64,000 nt of DNA, from positions 310,001-374,000 of the forward strand of contig NZ_JAQIOY010000002.1 of NCBI RefSeq assembly GCF_028023555.1. Reading direction: 5' to 3'. This stretch comes from Thalassococcus_A lentus (lineage in GTDB: Bacteria; Pseudomonadota; Alphaproteobacteria; Rhodobacterales; Rhodobacteraceae). This document shows positions 51,377 to 59,215 of the stretch, piece by piece (positions within the stretch are counted from its first letter, which is position 1; each line of letters begins with the position of its first letter). A model generated the notes under the pieces. That model saw nothing but the letters and a program-made list of their open reading frames with translations, was not told where the DNA came from and made no database searches. Both the position numbers and the translations under genes were made by a program.

Positions 51377-52813
51377 TTATTCAGCAGGCCAGCCGCCAAT
51401 GGCGCGCACTTCGAGGAATTCTTCGAGACCCCAAGTGCCGCCTTCGCGGCCGTTGCCGGACTGCTTCATGCCGCCAAACGGCGCCCCTGCCCCACGCGCT
51501 TTGCCGTTGATGTCCACCATCCCGGTGCGCACCAAGCGAGCCACCCGCCGGGCCTTTTCGCCATCCGTGGTCTGAATGTAGTTGGTCAACCCGTAGTCAG
51601 TGTCATTGGCGATGGCCACGGCCTCTTCCTCGGTATCAAACGGCATCATCGACAGAACCGGCCCAAAGATCTCTTCGCGCATGATGGTCATATCGTTGTT
51701 GCAATCGGCAAATACCGTTGGCCGAACGAAAAAGCCGCGGTTCAGACCTTCGGGGCGTCCAACGCCGCCAGCGACCAGACGGGCACCTTCGTCGATGCCC
51801 TTTTGGATCAGGTCCTGAACTTTGTTGAATTGCATCTCGGACACCAGAGGCCCGATGTGACGGCCTTCTTCCGAAGCCGCGTTCACGGTGATGGAGTCGG
51901 CCGCATTCTTTGCCTGCTCCACGGCTTCGTCATAGCGTGAGCGCTCCACCAGCATCCGGGTCGGTGCGTTGCAGGACTGACCGGTGTTGTTGAAACAGCG
52001 GATGATCCCGGCCTTGACCGCGCTTGGATCCGCATCCGCAAAGATGATGTTTGCGCCTTTGCCGCCCAGCTCGAGGCTGACGCGTTTGATCGTATCGGCC
52101 GCAGCAATGGTGATTGCCTTGCCCGCGCGGGTCGAGCCGGTGAAGCTAACCATATCCACATCGCGATGCGACGACAGTTGACTGCCAACACCGGGGCCAT
52201 CGCCGTTCAGCATGTTGTAGACGCCCGCAGGAACGCCTGCTTCGTGCATGATCTCCGAGAACAGAATGCCCGACAAAGGCGACTGTTCCGACGGCTTGAG
52301 CACCATGGTGCAACCGGTGGCCAGAGCAGGAATTACCTTGAGCGTGATCTGGTTCATCGGCCAGTTCCACGGCGTGATCAACGCACAAACACCGATGGGT
52401 TCATGAATGATCTGGGTGTCCTCTCCGGCCCGCAACGGTCCTTCGAACTCAAACTCTTCCAGTGCTTTTATGAACGCGCCCAGATGAAACGAGCCGGTGC
52501 CGGATTGCTGAACCTTGGCCATATCGATCGGTGCGCCCATTTCGGCGCTGATCGCTGCGGCCATTTCGTCCGAACGCCGCTGATACACATCGAGGATGGT
52601 CTTCATCAAATCCAGACGCTCGGCCTTGGACGACAGGCGCCATTTCGGAAAAGCTGCCTTGGCGGCTGCAACGGCGGCATCGGTATCCGCCTTGCCACCC
52701 AGCGAAATGGTTGCGCAAGCCTCCTCCGTTGACGGATCAATCACCGCAAAATCACGACCGTCCTTGGGGGCGACCCAAGCACCATCGATATAGAAATTCT
52801 GTGCGTTATCCAT
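51377..52813 (-). CDS. NAD(P)-dependent aldehyde dehydrogenase
   Basis: 478 residues from ATG 52813 (GGAAGGAG upstream), with the usual aldehyde dehydrogenase length. Seen: PWNWPMNQITLKVIPALATGCTMVLKPSE (cofactor site), VSFTGSTRAGKAI, SLELGGKGANIIFADAD with the catalytic glutamate, and NNTGQSCNAPTRMLVERS with the nucleophilic cysteine; EEIFGPVLSMMPF near the C-terminus. It is similar to betaine-aldehyde/aminobutyraldehyde-type enzymes; the substrate cannot be fixed. It is a single-gene unit pointing towards the HAD gene. Confidence 0.95.
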   Translation of the reverse strand: MDNAQNFYIDGAWVAPKDGRDFAVIDPSTEEACATISLGGKADTDAAVAAAKAAFPKWRLSSKAERLDLMKTILDVYQRRSDEMAAAISAEMGAPIDMAKVQQSGTGSFHLGAFIKALEEFEFEGPLRAGEDTQIIHEPIGVCALITPWNWPMNQITLKVIPALATGCTMVLKPSEQSPLSGILFSEIMHEAGVPAGVYNMLNGDGPGVGSQLSSHRDVDMVSFTGSTRAGKAITIAAADTIKRVSLELGGKGANIIFADADPSAVKAGIIRCFNNTGQSCNAPTRMLVERSRYDEAVEQAKNAADSITVNAASEEGRHIGPLVSEMQFNKVQDLIQKGIDEGARLVAGGVGRPEGLNRGFFVRPTVFADCNNDMTIMREEIFGPVLSMMPFDTEEEAVAIANDTDYGLTNYIQTTDGEKARRVARLVRTGMVDINGKARGAGAPFGGMKQSGNGREGGTWGLEEFLEVRAIGGWPAE

Positions 52814-53209
52814 TTTCTGATCTCCTTCCCTGAGATACTGGGCCAGCGTCATGAGACGCCTGTGAACGACCCGGGATCACTCTCTGCGCCAAGGCTTGAC
52901 AGCAAGCACAGTGCAGCCGCAACCCCCTGAAACAGGTTTTTTGTATCGATACAGAACGCCGTATTTGAGCAGCCCTGCAGACCCGTTCAAAAATCGCCGT
53001 GCGGAGGATCAAAAACGACACGGCGTCGTTTTCGGCCAAGAATTGCGGAAAAAACGGGCAAAACTTGAATACATGAATCAAGAACGTAGTCGCATATCGC
53101 TTGTTTCGCGCGCCATTGGCGCACGGCGCGGACGTGCGGCACGGGGCCGGCCGAACAGGGTTTGAAACACCACACCCTGTTCCAAACAACCAGCTCAACG
53201 AGATTCGAA
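52814..53209. other. 396-base divergent gap, no supported gene
   Basis: The gap lies between the aldehyde dehydrogenase and MttB-family starts. A 89-codon open frame at 52896-53165 has no ribosome site and is judged spurious. TTGTATCGATACAG at about 52941-52954 contains the dyad TATCGATA. Both promoters should be within this interval. Confidence 0.45.
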
Positions 53210-54751
53210 ATGAATGCATCGACACCTTCCCGCCGCAGCGGTGGCCGCGCAGCCCGTGTTGCCGCCCGCTCTGCCCCTCTGACTGAAGAAACCCGCGCCG
53301 TTCGCCCCGGTATGACCGGTGGACAGCTCAAACCCCTGACCGAAGCCGATGTGCTGCGCATCCACCGCGCCGCGTTGAAGGCATTGGAGGAAATCGGCAT
53401 CAGCGAAGCGCCGCCGTCCGGGATCAAAATCCTAACAGATGCCGGCGCAATTTTGGGGGACGACGGGCGCATTCGCTTTCCGCCTGCTCTGGTCGAGGAC
53501 ATGCTGGCCAAGGCCAACCGTTCTGTGACCCTTTGCGGCCGTGAGGCCCGCCATGACCTCGATCTAAGCGGTCAGCGCGTTCACTATGGTACAGCGGGCG
53601 CAGCGGTTCATCTGGTGGATGTACAAGGCGATGAATATCGCGAATGCACCTTGCAGGATCTGCATGACGCCGCCCGCATAACCGACACCTTGGACAACAT
53701 TCACTTCCTGCAAAGGCCTATGGTGGCCCGCGATATTACCGACAATCGCGAAATGGATCTGAATACCATCTATGCCTGCAGCGCCGGCACGACGAAACAC
53801 ATCGGCACATCTTTTACCGAACCGGCATTCGTCGCCGACGCGCTGGAAATGCTCTACATGATCGCCGGTGGCGAAGATGCCTTCCGCGCGCGGCCCTTCA
53901 TGTCGAATTCCAACTGCTTTGTCGTGCCGCCCATGAAGTTCGCGACAGAAAGCTGCGAGGTCATGGAGGCCTGCATTCGTGGCGGCATGCCGGTATTGCT
54001 GCTTTCGGCCGGTCAAGCCGGCGCCACGGCCCCAGCGGCGCTGGCAGGTGCCATCGTGCAGGCCGTCGCAGAATGTCTGGCCGGGCTGGTTTACGTCAAC
54101 GCGATCGCGCCCGGTCATCCGGCCATTTTCGGCACTTGGCCGTTTGTTTCAGACCTTCGGACCGGCGCAATGTCCGGCGGCTCGGGCGAACAGGCCCTTC
54201 TGACCGCCGGATGCGCACAAATGCACGCCTTCTACGGCCTGCCCGGTGGCGCTGCCGCTGGTATTGCCGACAGCAAGCGCCCCGACATGCAAGCCGGATG
54301 GGAACAGATGTGTTCCAACGTCATGGGCGGGCTGTCCGGATTGAACATGGTGTACGAAGCTGCAGGGATGCATGCATCGCTCCTAGGTTTTTGCCATGAA
54401 TCGCTCATTCTGGGCGATGATCTGGTTGGTCAGGCCTTGCGCTGCGTCCGCGGCATCGAAGTGACGGACGAAACGCTGTCTTTCGATGTCATGGCTCAGA
54501 CCTGTGTCGGAGGCCCTGGGCACTATCTCGGGTCAGATCAAACTCTGTCCCGCATGCAAAGTGACTATATTTATCCGACACTTGCGGACCGCTCTTCACC
54601 AAAAGAATGGGCCGAAAACGACAAACCCGATCTGATCAAGGCAGCGACAGCTCGCAAAGAGGAAATTCTGGCCAAGCGCAGTGCTGCACGGTTTGATCCG
54701 GCGCTGGACGCCGCATTGCGTGAACGCTTCAACATCCACCTACCACAATAG
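53210..54751 (+). CDS. MttB-family (trimethylamine methyltransferase superfamily) corrinoid methyltransferase, non-pyrrolysine
   Basis: 513 residues from ATG 53210 (MNASTPSRRSGG), matching the usual N-terminus of Rhodobacteraceae members. It is a TIM-barrel: KALEEIGISEAPPSG, HYGTAGAAVHLVD, SNCFVVPPMKFATES, PVLLLSAGQAGATAPA, GLSGLNMVYEAAGMHASLLGFCHESLILGDD and DVMAQTCVGGPGHYLG. There is no in-frame TAG, so pyrrolysine is not used; such members, for example MtgB, demethylate glycine betaine or other quaternary amines. It would pair with the corrinoid and folate enzymes encoded at 11-15 kb. The true substrate is not known. Confidence 0.92.
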   Translation: MNASTPSRRSGGRAARVAARSAPLTEETRAVRPGMTGGQLKPLTEADVLRIHRAALKALEEIGISEAPPSGIKILTDAGAILGDDGRIRFPPALVEDMLAKANRSVTLCGREARHDLDLSGQRVHYGTAGAAVHLVDVQGDEYRECTLQDLHDAARITDTLDNIHFLQRPMVARDITDNREMDLNTIYACSAGTTKHIGTSFTEPAFVADALEMLYMIAGGEDAFRARPFMSNSNCFVVPPMKFATESCEVMEACIRGGMPVLLLSAGQAGATAPAALAGAIVQAVAECLAGLVYVNAIAPGHPAIFGTWPFVSDLRTGAMSGGSGEQALLTAGCAQMHAFYGLPGGAAAGIADSKRPDMQAGWEQMCSNVMGGLSGLNMVYEAAGMHASLLGFCHESLILGDDLVGQALRCVRGIEVTDETLSFDVMAQTCVGGPGHYLGSDQTLSRMQSDYIYPTLADRSSPKEWAENDKPDLIKAATARKEEILAKRSAARFDPALDAALRERFNIHLPQ

Positions 54752-54767
54752 TTACAAAGCGTTTAAT

Positions 54768-54791
54768 AACAGTGGCCTGCGGGCCACTGTT
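54768..54791 (+). terminator. Intrinsic terminator after the MttB-family gene
   Basis: Perfect ten-base stem AACAGTGGCC / GGCCACTGTT with a TGCG loop, followed by TACTTA; the T-run is weak. It lies between two convergent genes. Confidence 0.7.
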
Positions 54792-54812
54792 TACTTAACA
54801 CTATTGAACAGG

Positions 54813-55724
54813 TTAAACGCGTTTAGCCTTGCGCGAATGGGCGATAAACCCGCGCGAACTGGCAGCCTTGTCGGCGGCCAATGTTTCTTCCACCACCAGC
54901 CACAGTCCAGAAGCAATTACCAGCATCACGCCCAGAACCGTTCCGACGCCCGGCACTTCGCCAAAGGCAAAGAAGCCGATGGCGACCATCCAAATGAACT
55001 GAAGGTTCATCAAGGGCGTCGCCACATATGCTGGCAGCAAGCGCAGTGCCTCGACCGAGACGTAACGCGCGCCAAACAGGAACACAGCGTAGCCTGCGAT
55101 CCAGACCACATCCCCAAGTTCCATCGGGCGCCAGACAAAGGGCAGCGCCACAGCCATCGTTAGCACCAGTGCCAGATTGGGCCAGAAGACCTGTGCCAGC
55201 GCGACTTTTTCTATTTTTCCGATGTAGCGTGCCATCAGCATCGAAATGCTGCCGGTCACAGACGCCACCAAAGCCCAAATATGACCGGTCTGCGCCGCAC
55301 TGACACCGCCCGGCATCAGGAACAGCATGCCGCCCACGCCAACCGCCAAAGCGACCCAAGCCAGTGGCCGCGGGCTTTCGCCCAAAAGCGGGCCAGAGAT
55401 CGCAGCCACGATCAATGGCGTCAGGCCGATAAACAGGAAAACATCCGCAAAGGGCAGCAACCTGAAGGCCTGAAAGAAAGCCACAGAGGCAACCACCGTC
55501 AGAAGTGACCGGATCGCCATTGCCTTTTTGCTGCGAACCCGCAGCGTCTCACCCTTTTTCATCCGCACAGCGGACGCGCTGAAGGCAACAACCAGCAATC
55601 CTGACAAGACAAACAGTTGCGGCGCTTCATAGCCGCCAGCGATCATTTTTGTGATCCCATCAGCAGACGCGATCATACCCGTGTAGAGTACGATCAAAAT
55701 TCCGCCTGCCAGAGCCGCGTTCAT
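54813..55724 (-). CDS. EamA/DMT-family exporter, last gene of the repeat-peptide operon
   Basis: 303 residues with ten hydrophobic helices in two five-helix repeats, the drug/metabolite transporter pattern: RSLLTVVASVAFFQAFRLLPFADVFLFIGLTPLIVA in the first half and LRLLPAYVATPLMNLQFIWMVAIGFFAFGEVP in the second. These proteins export small metabolites and amino acids. The start overlaps the stop of the upstream gene by four bases (ATGA at 55721-55724), so it belongs to the operon starting with the FTSWSGP repeat protein. The substrate is unknown; export of a product of that operon is a hypothesis. Confidence 0.9.
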   Translation of the reverse strand: MNAALAGGILIVLYTGMIASADGITKMIAGGYEAPQLFVLSGLLVVAFSASAVRMKKGETLRVRSKKAMAIRSLLTVVASVAFFQAFRLLPFADVFLFIGLTPLIVAAISGPLLGESPRPLAWVALAVGVGGMLFLMPGGVSAAQTGHIWALVASVTGSISMLMARYIGKIEKVALAQVFWPNLALVLTMAVALPFVWRPMELGDVVWIAGYAVFLFGARYVSVEALRLLPAYVATPLMNLQFIWMVAIGFFAFGEVPGVGTVLGVMLVIASGLWLVVEETLAADKAASSRGFIAHSRKAKRV

Positions 55725-56779
55725 GAGCGGCCTGCCCGCGCAAAACCTTCGAAAAACGCATCGAAGTGATCGGAGCTTTCAGCGGCCATGTTCAGCACAT
55801 CGTTGGCCTGCGCAGAAAGCTGCGGCTCCATCCGGCGGCGCATCACATCCCAGTCACCGCTGCGCTGGCTCTCCAAGGCCATCATGGTCTGGCTGATCTC
55901 GCGCAATGGCGCGCCCGCCTTAGGGCGGTCAAAACGGGTTCTTGTTGCGGAAACAGGTTTGCGGAAAATCGGCTCACCCGCGACAGCAGCATGCCAGTTA
56001 CAAACCAGAAACTCATGGTATGCATCATTCAAAGACACTGTCTCACCGGCCTCCAGCTCGAACTTGCGCGTTTCTTGGGCCAACCAAGCCGTCCATACAG
56101 CCGGTGGTTGTTCACCTGCATAGACCATACCCGTGCAAATTTCAGAAAGCAAATCCGCATTTTGGTCAAGAAATGCTGTAAGACCAGCAAAATGCAGACT
56201 TTTTAGCGCATTTTGTGTCAAATTTGGATCACGCCGACCGTACTCGGACAGGTAGAACACAATATGTGTCAGCTCATAGGCTGCTTTCTTATTTGGCAGC
56301 GCAAATGTCTTTGTGCGTGACGCGAATGTGCGCAAGCGATCGTTCAAAAAAGGATCGTTAACCGGATCAATGCCACGTCTTGCCATAAGCCGACGCGCCT
56401 CGGCGCGTTGCAGATCCGACAATTCGGCCTCGGCCAAGCCTTCGCCATGTGCGAAATCGACCATTTTGGCTGCTTCTTCGCCCGGCATACCAAGATCTTC
56501 GAGATCGAGGGCCAGCGACAAAAGAAAGCGGTAGTACTGCGGAAAGAACTGCAACCGTTCCATGGCCGAAGCATAGAATCCGCCATGCACGGCCAAGGCA
56601 TCTGGGGCAACAGACTGCCCCGTGCATTCCAGAATATTCAACAGCTCGGCGTTTTCCTTGAGCCAGAAAACATCGTCGCCCGTCCGGCGCTCTCGCGCAA
56701 AAAGGGCAACCAGAGAAGATAACCGCGTCTCAAGCGGTTCAATCCGGGACGGGACGGCAAGGGAGATAACGTTGCTCAT
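55721..56779 (-). CDS. Helical protein of unknown function, ELTH motif (DUF6902-like)
   Basis: 352 residues from ATG 56779 (AAGGA seven bases upstream). Almost entirely alpha-helical, cytoplasmic, no membrane segment. Polar clusters that look like a site are YELTHIVFYLSEYGRRDP (about residues 182-199), ICTGMVYAGE and DAYHEFLVCNWHAAVAG, giving several His and Glu positions as found in helical metal or cyclase-type enzymes. I recall such proteins in Rhodobacteraceae and a similar ELTHxxFYL motif in actinobacterial families of unknown function. It sits between the FTSWSGP repeat protein (62 bases upstream) and the exporter (overlapping). Confidence 0.75.
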   Translation of the reverse strand: MSNVISLAVPSRIEPLETRLSSLVALFARERRTGDDVFWLKENAELLNILECTGQSVAPDALAVHGGFYASAMERLQFFPQYYRFLLSLALDLEDLGMPGEEAAKMVDFAHGEGLAEAELSDLQRAEARRLMARRGIDPVNDPFLNDRLRTFASRTKTFALPNKKAAYELTHIVFYLSEYGRRDPNLTQNALKSLHFAGLTAFLDQNADLLSEICTGMVYAGEQPPAVWTAWLAQETRKFELEAGETVSLNDAYHEFLVCNWHAAVAGEPIFRKPVSATRTRFDRPKAGAPLREISQTMMALESQRSGDWDVMRRRMEPQLSAQANDVLNMAAESSDHFDAFFEGFARAGRS

Positions 56780-56841
56780 GGTAATATCCTTGTCGGTATT
56801 GGCAGAGCGCCCCTGCGCCCCGCCCGGTTTCATCGATCGTC

Positions 56842-57504
56842 TCAGGCCTTGGCTGGGCCGGACCAGCTGGTGAAGGCCTCTACCGCGTTGCCGCCGTCGG
56901 CTTCGCCAGTTGTAGGGCCGGACCATGAGGTGAAGGCTTCGACTGCATCGCCACTGTCTGCTTCGCCGGTGGTTGGGCCGGACCAGGACGTGAACGCCTC
57001 GACATTGTCGCCCGCATCGGTGTTGCCTGCCGCAGGGCCGGACCACGATGTGAACATTTCAACCGCGTCGCCGCTGTCTGCTTCGCCGGTGGTTGGGCCG
57101 GACCAGGACGTGAACGCCTCGACATTGTCGCCCGCATCGGTGTTGCCTGCCGCAGGGCCGGACCACGATGTGAAGGCTTCAACCGCATCGCCGCTGTCTG
57201 CTTCGCCGGTGGTTGGGCCGGACCAGGACGTGAACGCTTCGACGTTGTCGCCCGCATCGGTGTTGCCTGCCACAGGGCCGGACCACGATGTGAACATCTC
57301 AACCGCGTCGCCGGCGTCAGTGTTGCCAGCCGAAGGGCCAGACCACGACGTGAACATTTCGGTCGCTGCGCCGTCGTTCATGTCGCCCATTTCGGGGCCG
57401 GACCAGGACGTGAACATTTCCACGCTTTCGCCGGTCAGAGCGCTGGCGCTGGTCGTGGTGTTGAGGGGTTGTTGACGGCTGATGTGCTTGAGTTGTGCAG
57501 ACAT
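56842..57504 (-). CDS. FTSWSGP repeat protein (possible multi-core precursor peptide)
   Basis: 220 residues: a 28-residue N-terminal segment rich in Ser/Thr/Gln, then ten copies of FTSWSGP at a strict 20-residue period, joined by acidic, glycine-rich spacers of two alternating types (TTGEADSGDAVEA and AAGNTDAGDNVEA). No cysteine occurs and no signal peptide is seen. DNA of the middle repeats is nearly identical over 120 bases (57001, 57121 and 57241 onward), which shows recent duplication. Sequence and reading are clean. The function is unknown; the repeated Trp core with conserved spacers recalls precursor peptides, and the next two genes could modify and export the product. Confidence 0.8.
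   Translation of the reverse strand: MSAQLKHISRQQPLNTTTSASALTGESVEMFTSWSGPEMGDMNDGAATEMFTSWSGPSAGNTDAGDAVEMFTSWSGPVAGNTDAGDNVEAFTSWSGPTTGEADSGDAVEAFTSWSGPAAGNTDAGDNVEAFTSWSGPTTGEADSGDAVEMFTSWSGPAAGNTDAGDNVEAFTSWSGPTTGEADSGDAVEAFTSWSGPTTGEADGGNAVEAFTSWSGPAKA
56868..57416. repeat. 60-base tandem repeat with 120-base higher-order unit
   Basis: About nine to ten units of 60 bases encode the FTSWSGP periods. Alternating spacer types give a 120-base superunit; copies starting at 57001, 57121 and 57241 differ at only a few positions. Because 60 is divisible by three, stop-free frames also appear on the opposite strand, which are by-products. Confidence 0.92.
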
Positions 57505-57827
57505 GGTGGTGCTCCGTGTTGGGTTAGTTGATTGACCCCTTCACGCTGCCCGGAAAACTTGTTTGCAAAAAAGTTAATTCTTGTTAAAGTTGATTAATAC
57601 ATGCTTTGTCCACATCAAGGCTGAGTCTCAGGCTTCCGGCCTTCCCCACAAACATGCCTTATCCACAGAGACCTATTTCTTGTGGACTAAAAAAAAGTTT
57701 GCAAAAAATCGGCGTTTTGCAAAGTCTTAACGCCCTCGAATCGCCTACCCATTTACGGTGAGACGCCTGCGATTGACTTGCGCCGGGGCCTCTGCTGCGC
57801 GATAGCTGAGCAAACGGGAGGCCGCGC
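57505..57827. promoter_or_regulatory. Regulatory gap between repeat-protein operon and xthA: three TTTGCAAA palindromes and DnaA-box-like sites
   Basis: TTTGCAAA occurs at 57562-57569, 57698-57705 and 57716-57723; the first two lie in a 12-base direct repeat GTTTGCAAAAAA spaced 136 bases. TTATCCACA, a perfect DnaA-box consensus, is at 57659-57667, with one-mismatch TTGTCCACA at 57606-57614. The region is markedly AT-rich compared with its flanks. Promoters of the leftward operon and of xthA must lie here; the palindromes look like operator sites for an unknown regulator. Confidence 0.5.
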
Positions 57828-58610
57828 ATGAAGATCGCAACATTCAACATCAACGGCATCAAAGCCCGCATCGGCGCCCTGACCGACTGGCTCGATGAAG
57901 CACAACCGGACGTGGTTCTGTGCCAAGAGATCAAATCGATCGACGAGGCGTTTCCACGCGAGCCTTTCGAAGACCGAGGATACATTGTCGAGACCCACGG
58001 TCAGAAAAGCTTCAACGGGGTCGCGATTTTGAGCAAGTTTCCGCTCGAAGATGTCACCCGGGGGCTGCCCGGTGACGATGAAGACGAACAGGCGCGCTGG
58101 ATCGAGGCCACAGTTGTCGGCGACAAACACGCCTGCCGTCTGTGCGGTTTGTATCTGCCGAACGGCAATCCAACGCCCGGCCCCAAGTATGACTACAAGC
58201 TGGCCTGGATGGAGCGTCTCGAAAAACGCGCGCGACAGCTGTTGGCTGACGAGATGCCCGCCATGATGGCCGGTGACTACAATGTCATTCCGCAGGCCGA
58301 AGACGCGGCCAAGCCCAACAGCTGGCGCGAGGATGCACTGTTTTTGCCGCAAACCCGCGCCGCCTTTCGGCGGATCATGAACCTAGGCTTCACCGAAGCA
58401 TTCCGCGCCCGCAATCAGGCACCAGAGCAATATTCCTTCTGGGACTATCAGGCTGGCGCTTGGCAGCGCGGGAACGGTATTCGGATCGATCACCTGCTTT
58501 TGACACCGCAGGCCGCCGATCTGATGACCGATTGCCAGATCGATAAAGCGATCCGCGGGCGTGACAAACCCTCGGATCACGTACCGGTCTGGGTCGATCT
58601 GGCCCTGTAA
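57828..58610 (+). CDS. xthA: Exodeoxyribonuclease III
   Basis: 260 residues, full length. It is an AP endonuclease/3'-5' exonuclease of base-excision repair. EEP-fold motifs: FNINGIKARIGALTDWL, CQEIKSID with the metal glutamate, GVAILSKFPL, LYLPNGNPTPGPKYDYKLAWMERL, AGDYNVIPQAED with Asp and Asn, RIDHLLLTP and KPSDHVPVWVDL with the catalytic His. GGGAGG precedes the start. Genes downstream (bolA, grxD) form a redox cluster with no clear functional link to it. Confidence 0.96.
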   Translation: MKIATFNINGIKARIGALTDWLDEAQPDVVLCQEIKSIDEAFPREPFEDRGYIVETHGQKSFNGVAILSKFPLEDVTRGLPGDDEDEQARWIEATVVGDKHACRLCGLYLPNGNPTPGPKYDYKLAWMERLEKRARQLLADEMPAMMAGDYNVIPQAEDAAKPNSWREDALFLPQTRAAFRRIMNLGFTEAFRARNQAPEQYSFWDYQAGAWQRGNGIRIDHLLLTPQAADLMTDCQIDKAIRGRDKPSDHVPVWVDLAL

Positions 58611-58707
58611 GAGACACAGATACACTGTGCACTCTGCTTGCACCGGGCGGGCCCGCGCACTAACTCTGGGTAGACAGTAATCAAACACGAAGGGGGCGGC
58701 ACTCAAC

Positions 58708-58944
58708 ATGCCCATGGGACGCCAAGAAATCGAAAGCCTGCTGCGCGAGACTTTCCCGGATGCCAAGATCGTCGTCGAAGGCGATGACGGTGTTCATATG
58801 TCCGCCATGGTGGAGGACGAAAGCTTTCGTGGCAAAAACCGCGTGCAACAACAGCGCGCCGTCTATGCAGCCCTCAAGGGCAAGATGGACGGCCCTGCCG
58901 GTGAATTGCACGCTTTGGCCCTGACCACCCGCGTGCCGGGCTGA
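58708..58944 (+). CDS. BolA-family protein
   Basis: 78 residues. It has a BolA/IbaG-type fold: IESLLRETFPDAKIVVEGDDGVHMSAMVEDESFRGKNRVQQQRAVYAAL with the conserved RxxxQ-VY helix and a C-terminal ELHALALTT segment carrying the conserved histidine. BolA proteins pair with CGFS monothiol glutaredoxins to hold a [2Fe-2S] cluster for iron sensing or cluster delivery; such a glutaredoxin is encoded 268 bases downstream. A second ATG six bases later is an alternative start. Confidence 0.92.
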   Translation: MPMGRQEIESLLRETFPDAKIVVEGDDGVHMSAMVEDESFRGKNRVQQQRAVYAALKGKMDGPAGELHALALTTRVPG

Positions 58945-58957
58945 TGGGCACCGCGTG

Positions 58958-59215
58958 ATGGACATCTTTGTTCTGATCGCTCTTGCGCTGGTCATCGCGA
59001 TGATTGTCGCGCTGGCCATGCTGGAACAGCGGCGCCATCCCGGGCGCCGTGGCAGCGAGCCGGGCAAAGGCTATCATCACCTGAAATCCGACTATCAATC
59101 CGGCGTCGGCGGCGGAAACGTCAAAACCTGGAAGGTTCCACGCGATCCTCAGGAATACGCCCGCCAATTCGTACCGCATTCAAAATCAAACGCATCCAAG
59201 GACGCAGACCAATGA
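58958..59215 (+). CDS. Small single-pass membrane protein
   Basis: 85 residues from ATG 58958 (a GTG directly before it could also serve). One N-terminal transmembrane helix (IFVLIALALVIAMIVALAMLE) is followed by a basic cytoplasmic tail with YHHLKSDYQSGVGGGN and a C-terminal DPQEYARQFVPHSKS. I do not recognise a characterised family, though similar proteins sit between bolA and grxD in Rhodobacteraceae as I recall. Its stop overlaps the grxD start (ATGA), so the two are coupled. Confidence 0.75.
   Translation: MDIFVLIALALVIAMIVALAMLEQRRHPGRRGSEPGKGYHHLKSDYQSGVGGGNVKTWKVPRDPQEYARQFVPHSKSNASKDADQ

Noticed and set aside
53210..54751. Pyrrolysine-containing trimethylamine methyltransferase
   Set aside because: No in-frame TAG in the gene and no pyl genes in the window.
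56849..57475. 208-codon open frame on the plus strand across the repeat gene (rich in GPDxDV repeats)
   Set aside because: A by-product of the 60-base repeat, whose length is divisible by three; no ribosome site, and the reverse frame has the start, spacing and operon context.
57606..57667. DnaA-box cluster read as a replication origin
   Set aside because: Only one perfect box and one near match, no dnaA/parAB/hemE-type neighbours or AT-rich unwinding repeats; more likely promoter elements.
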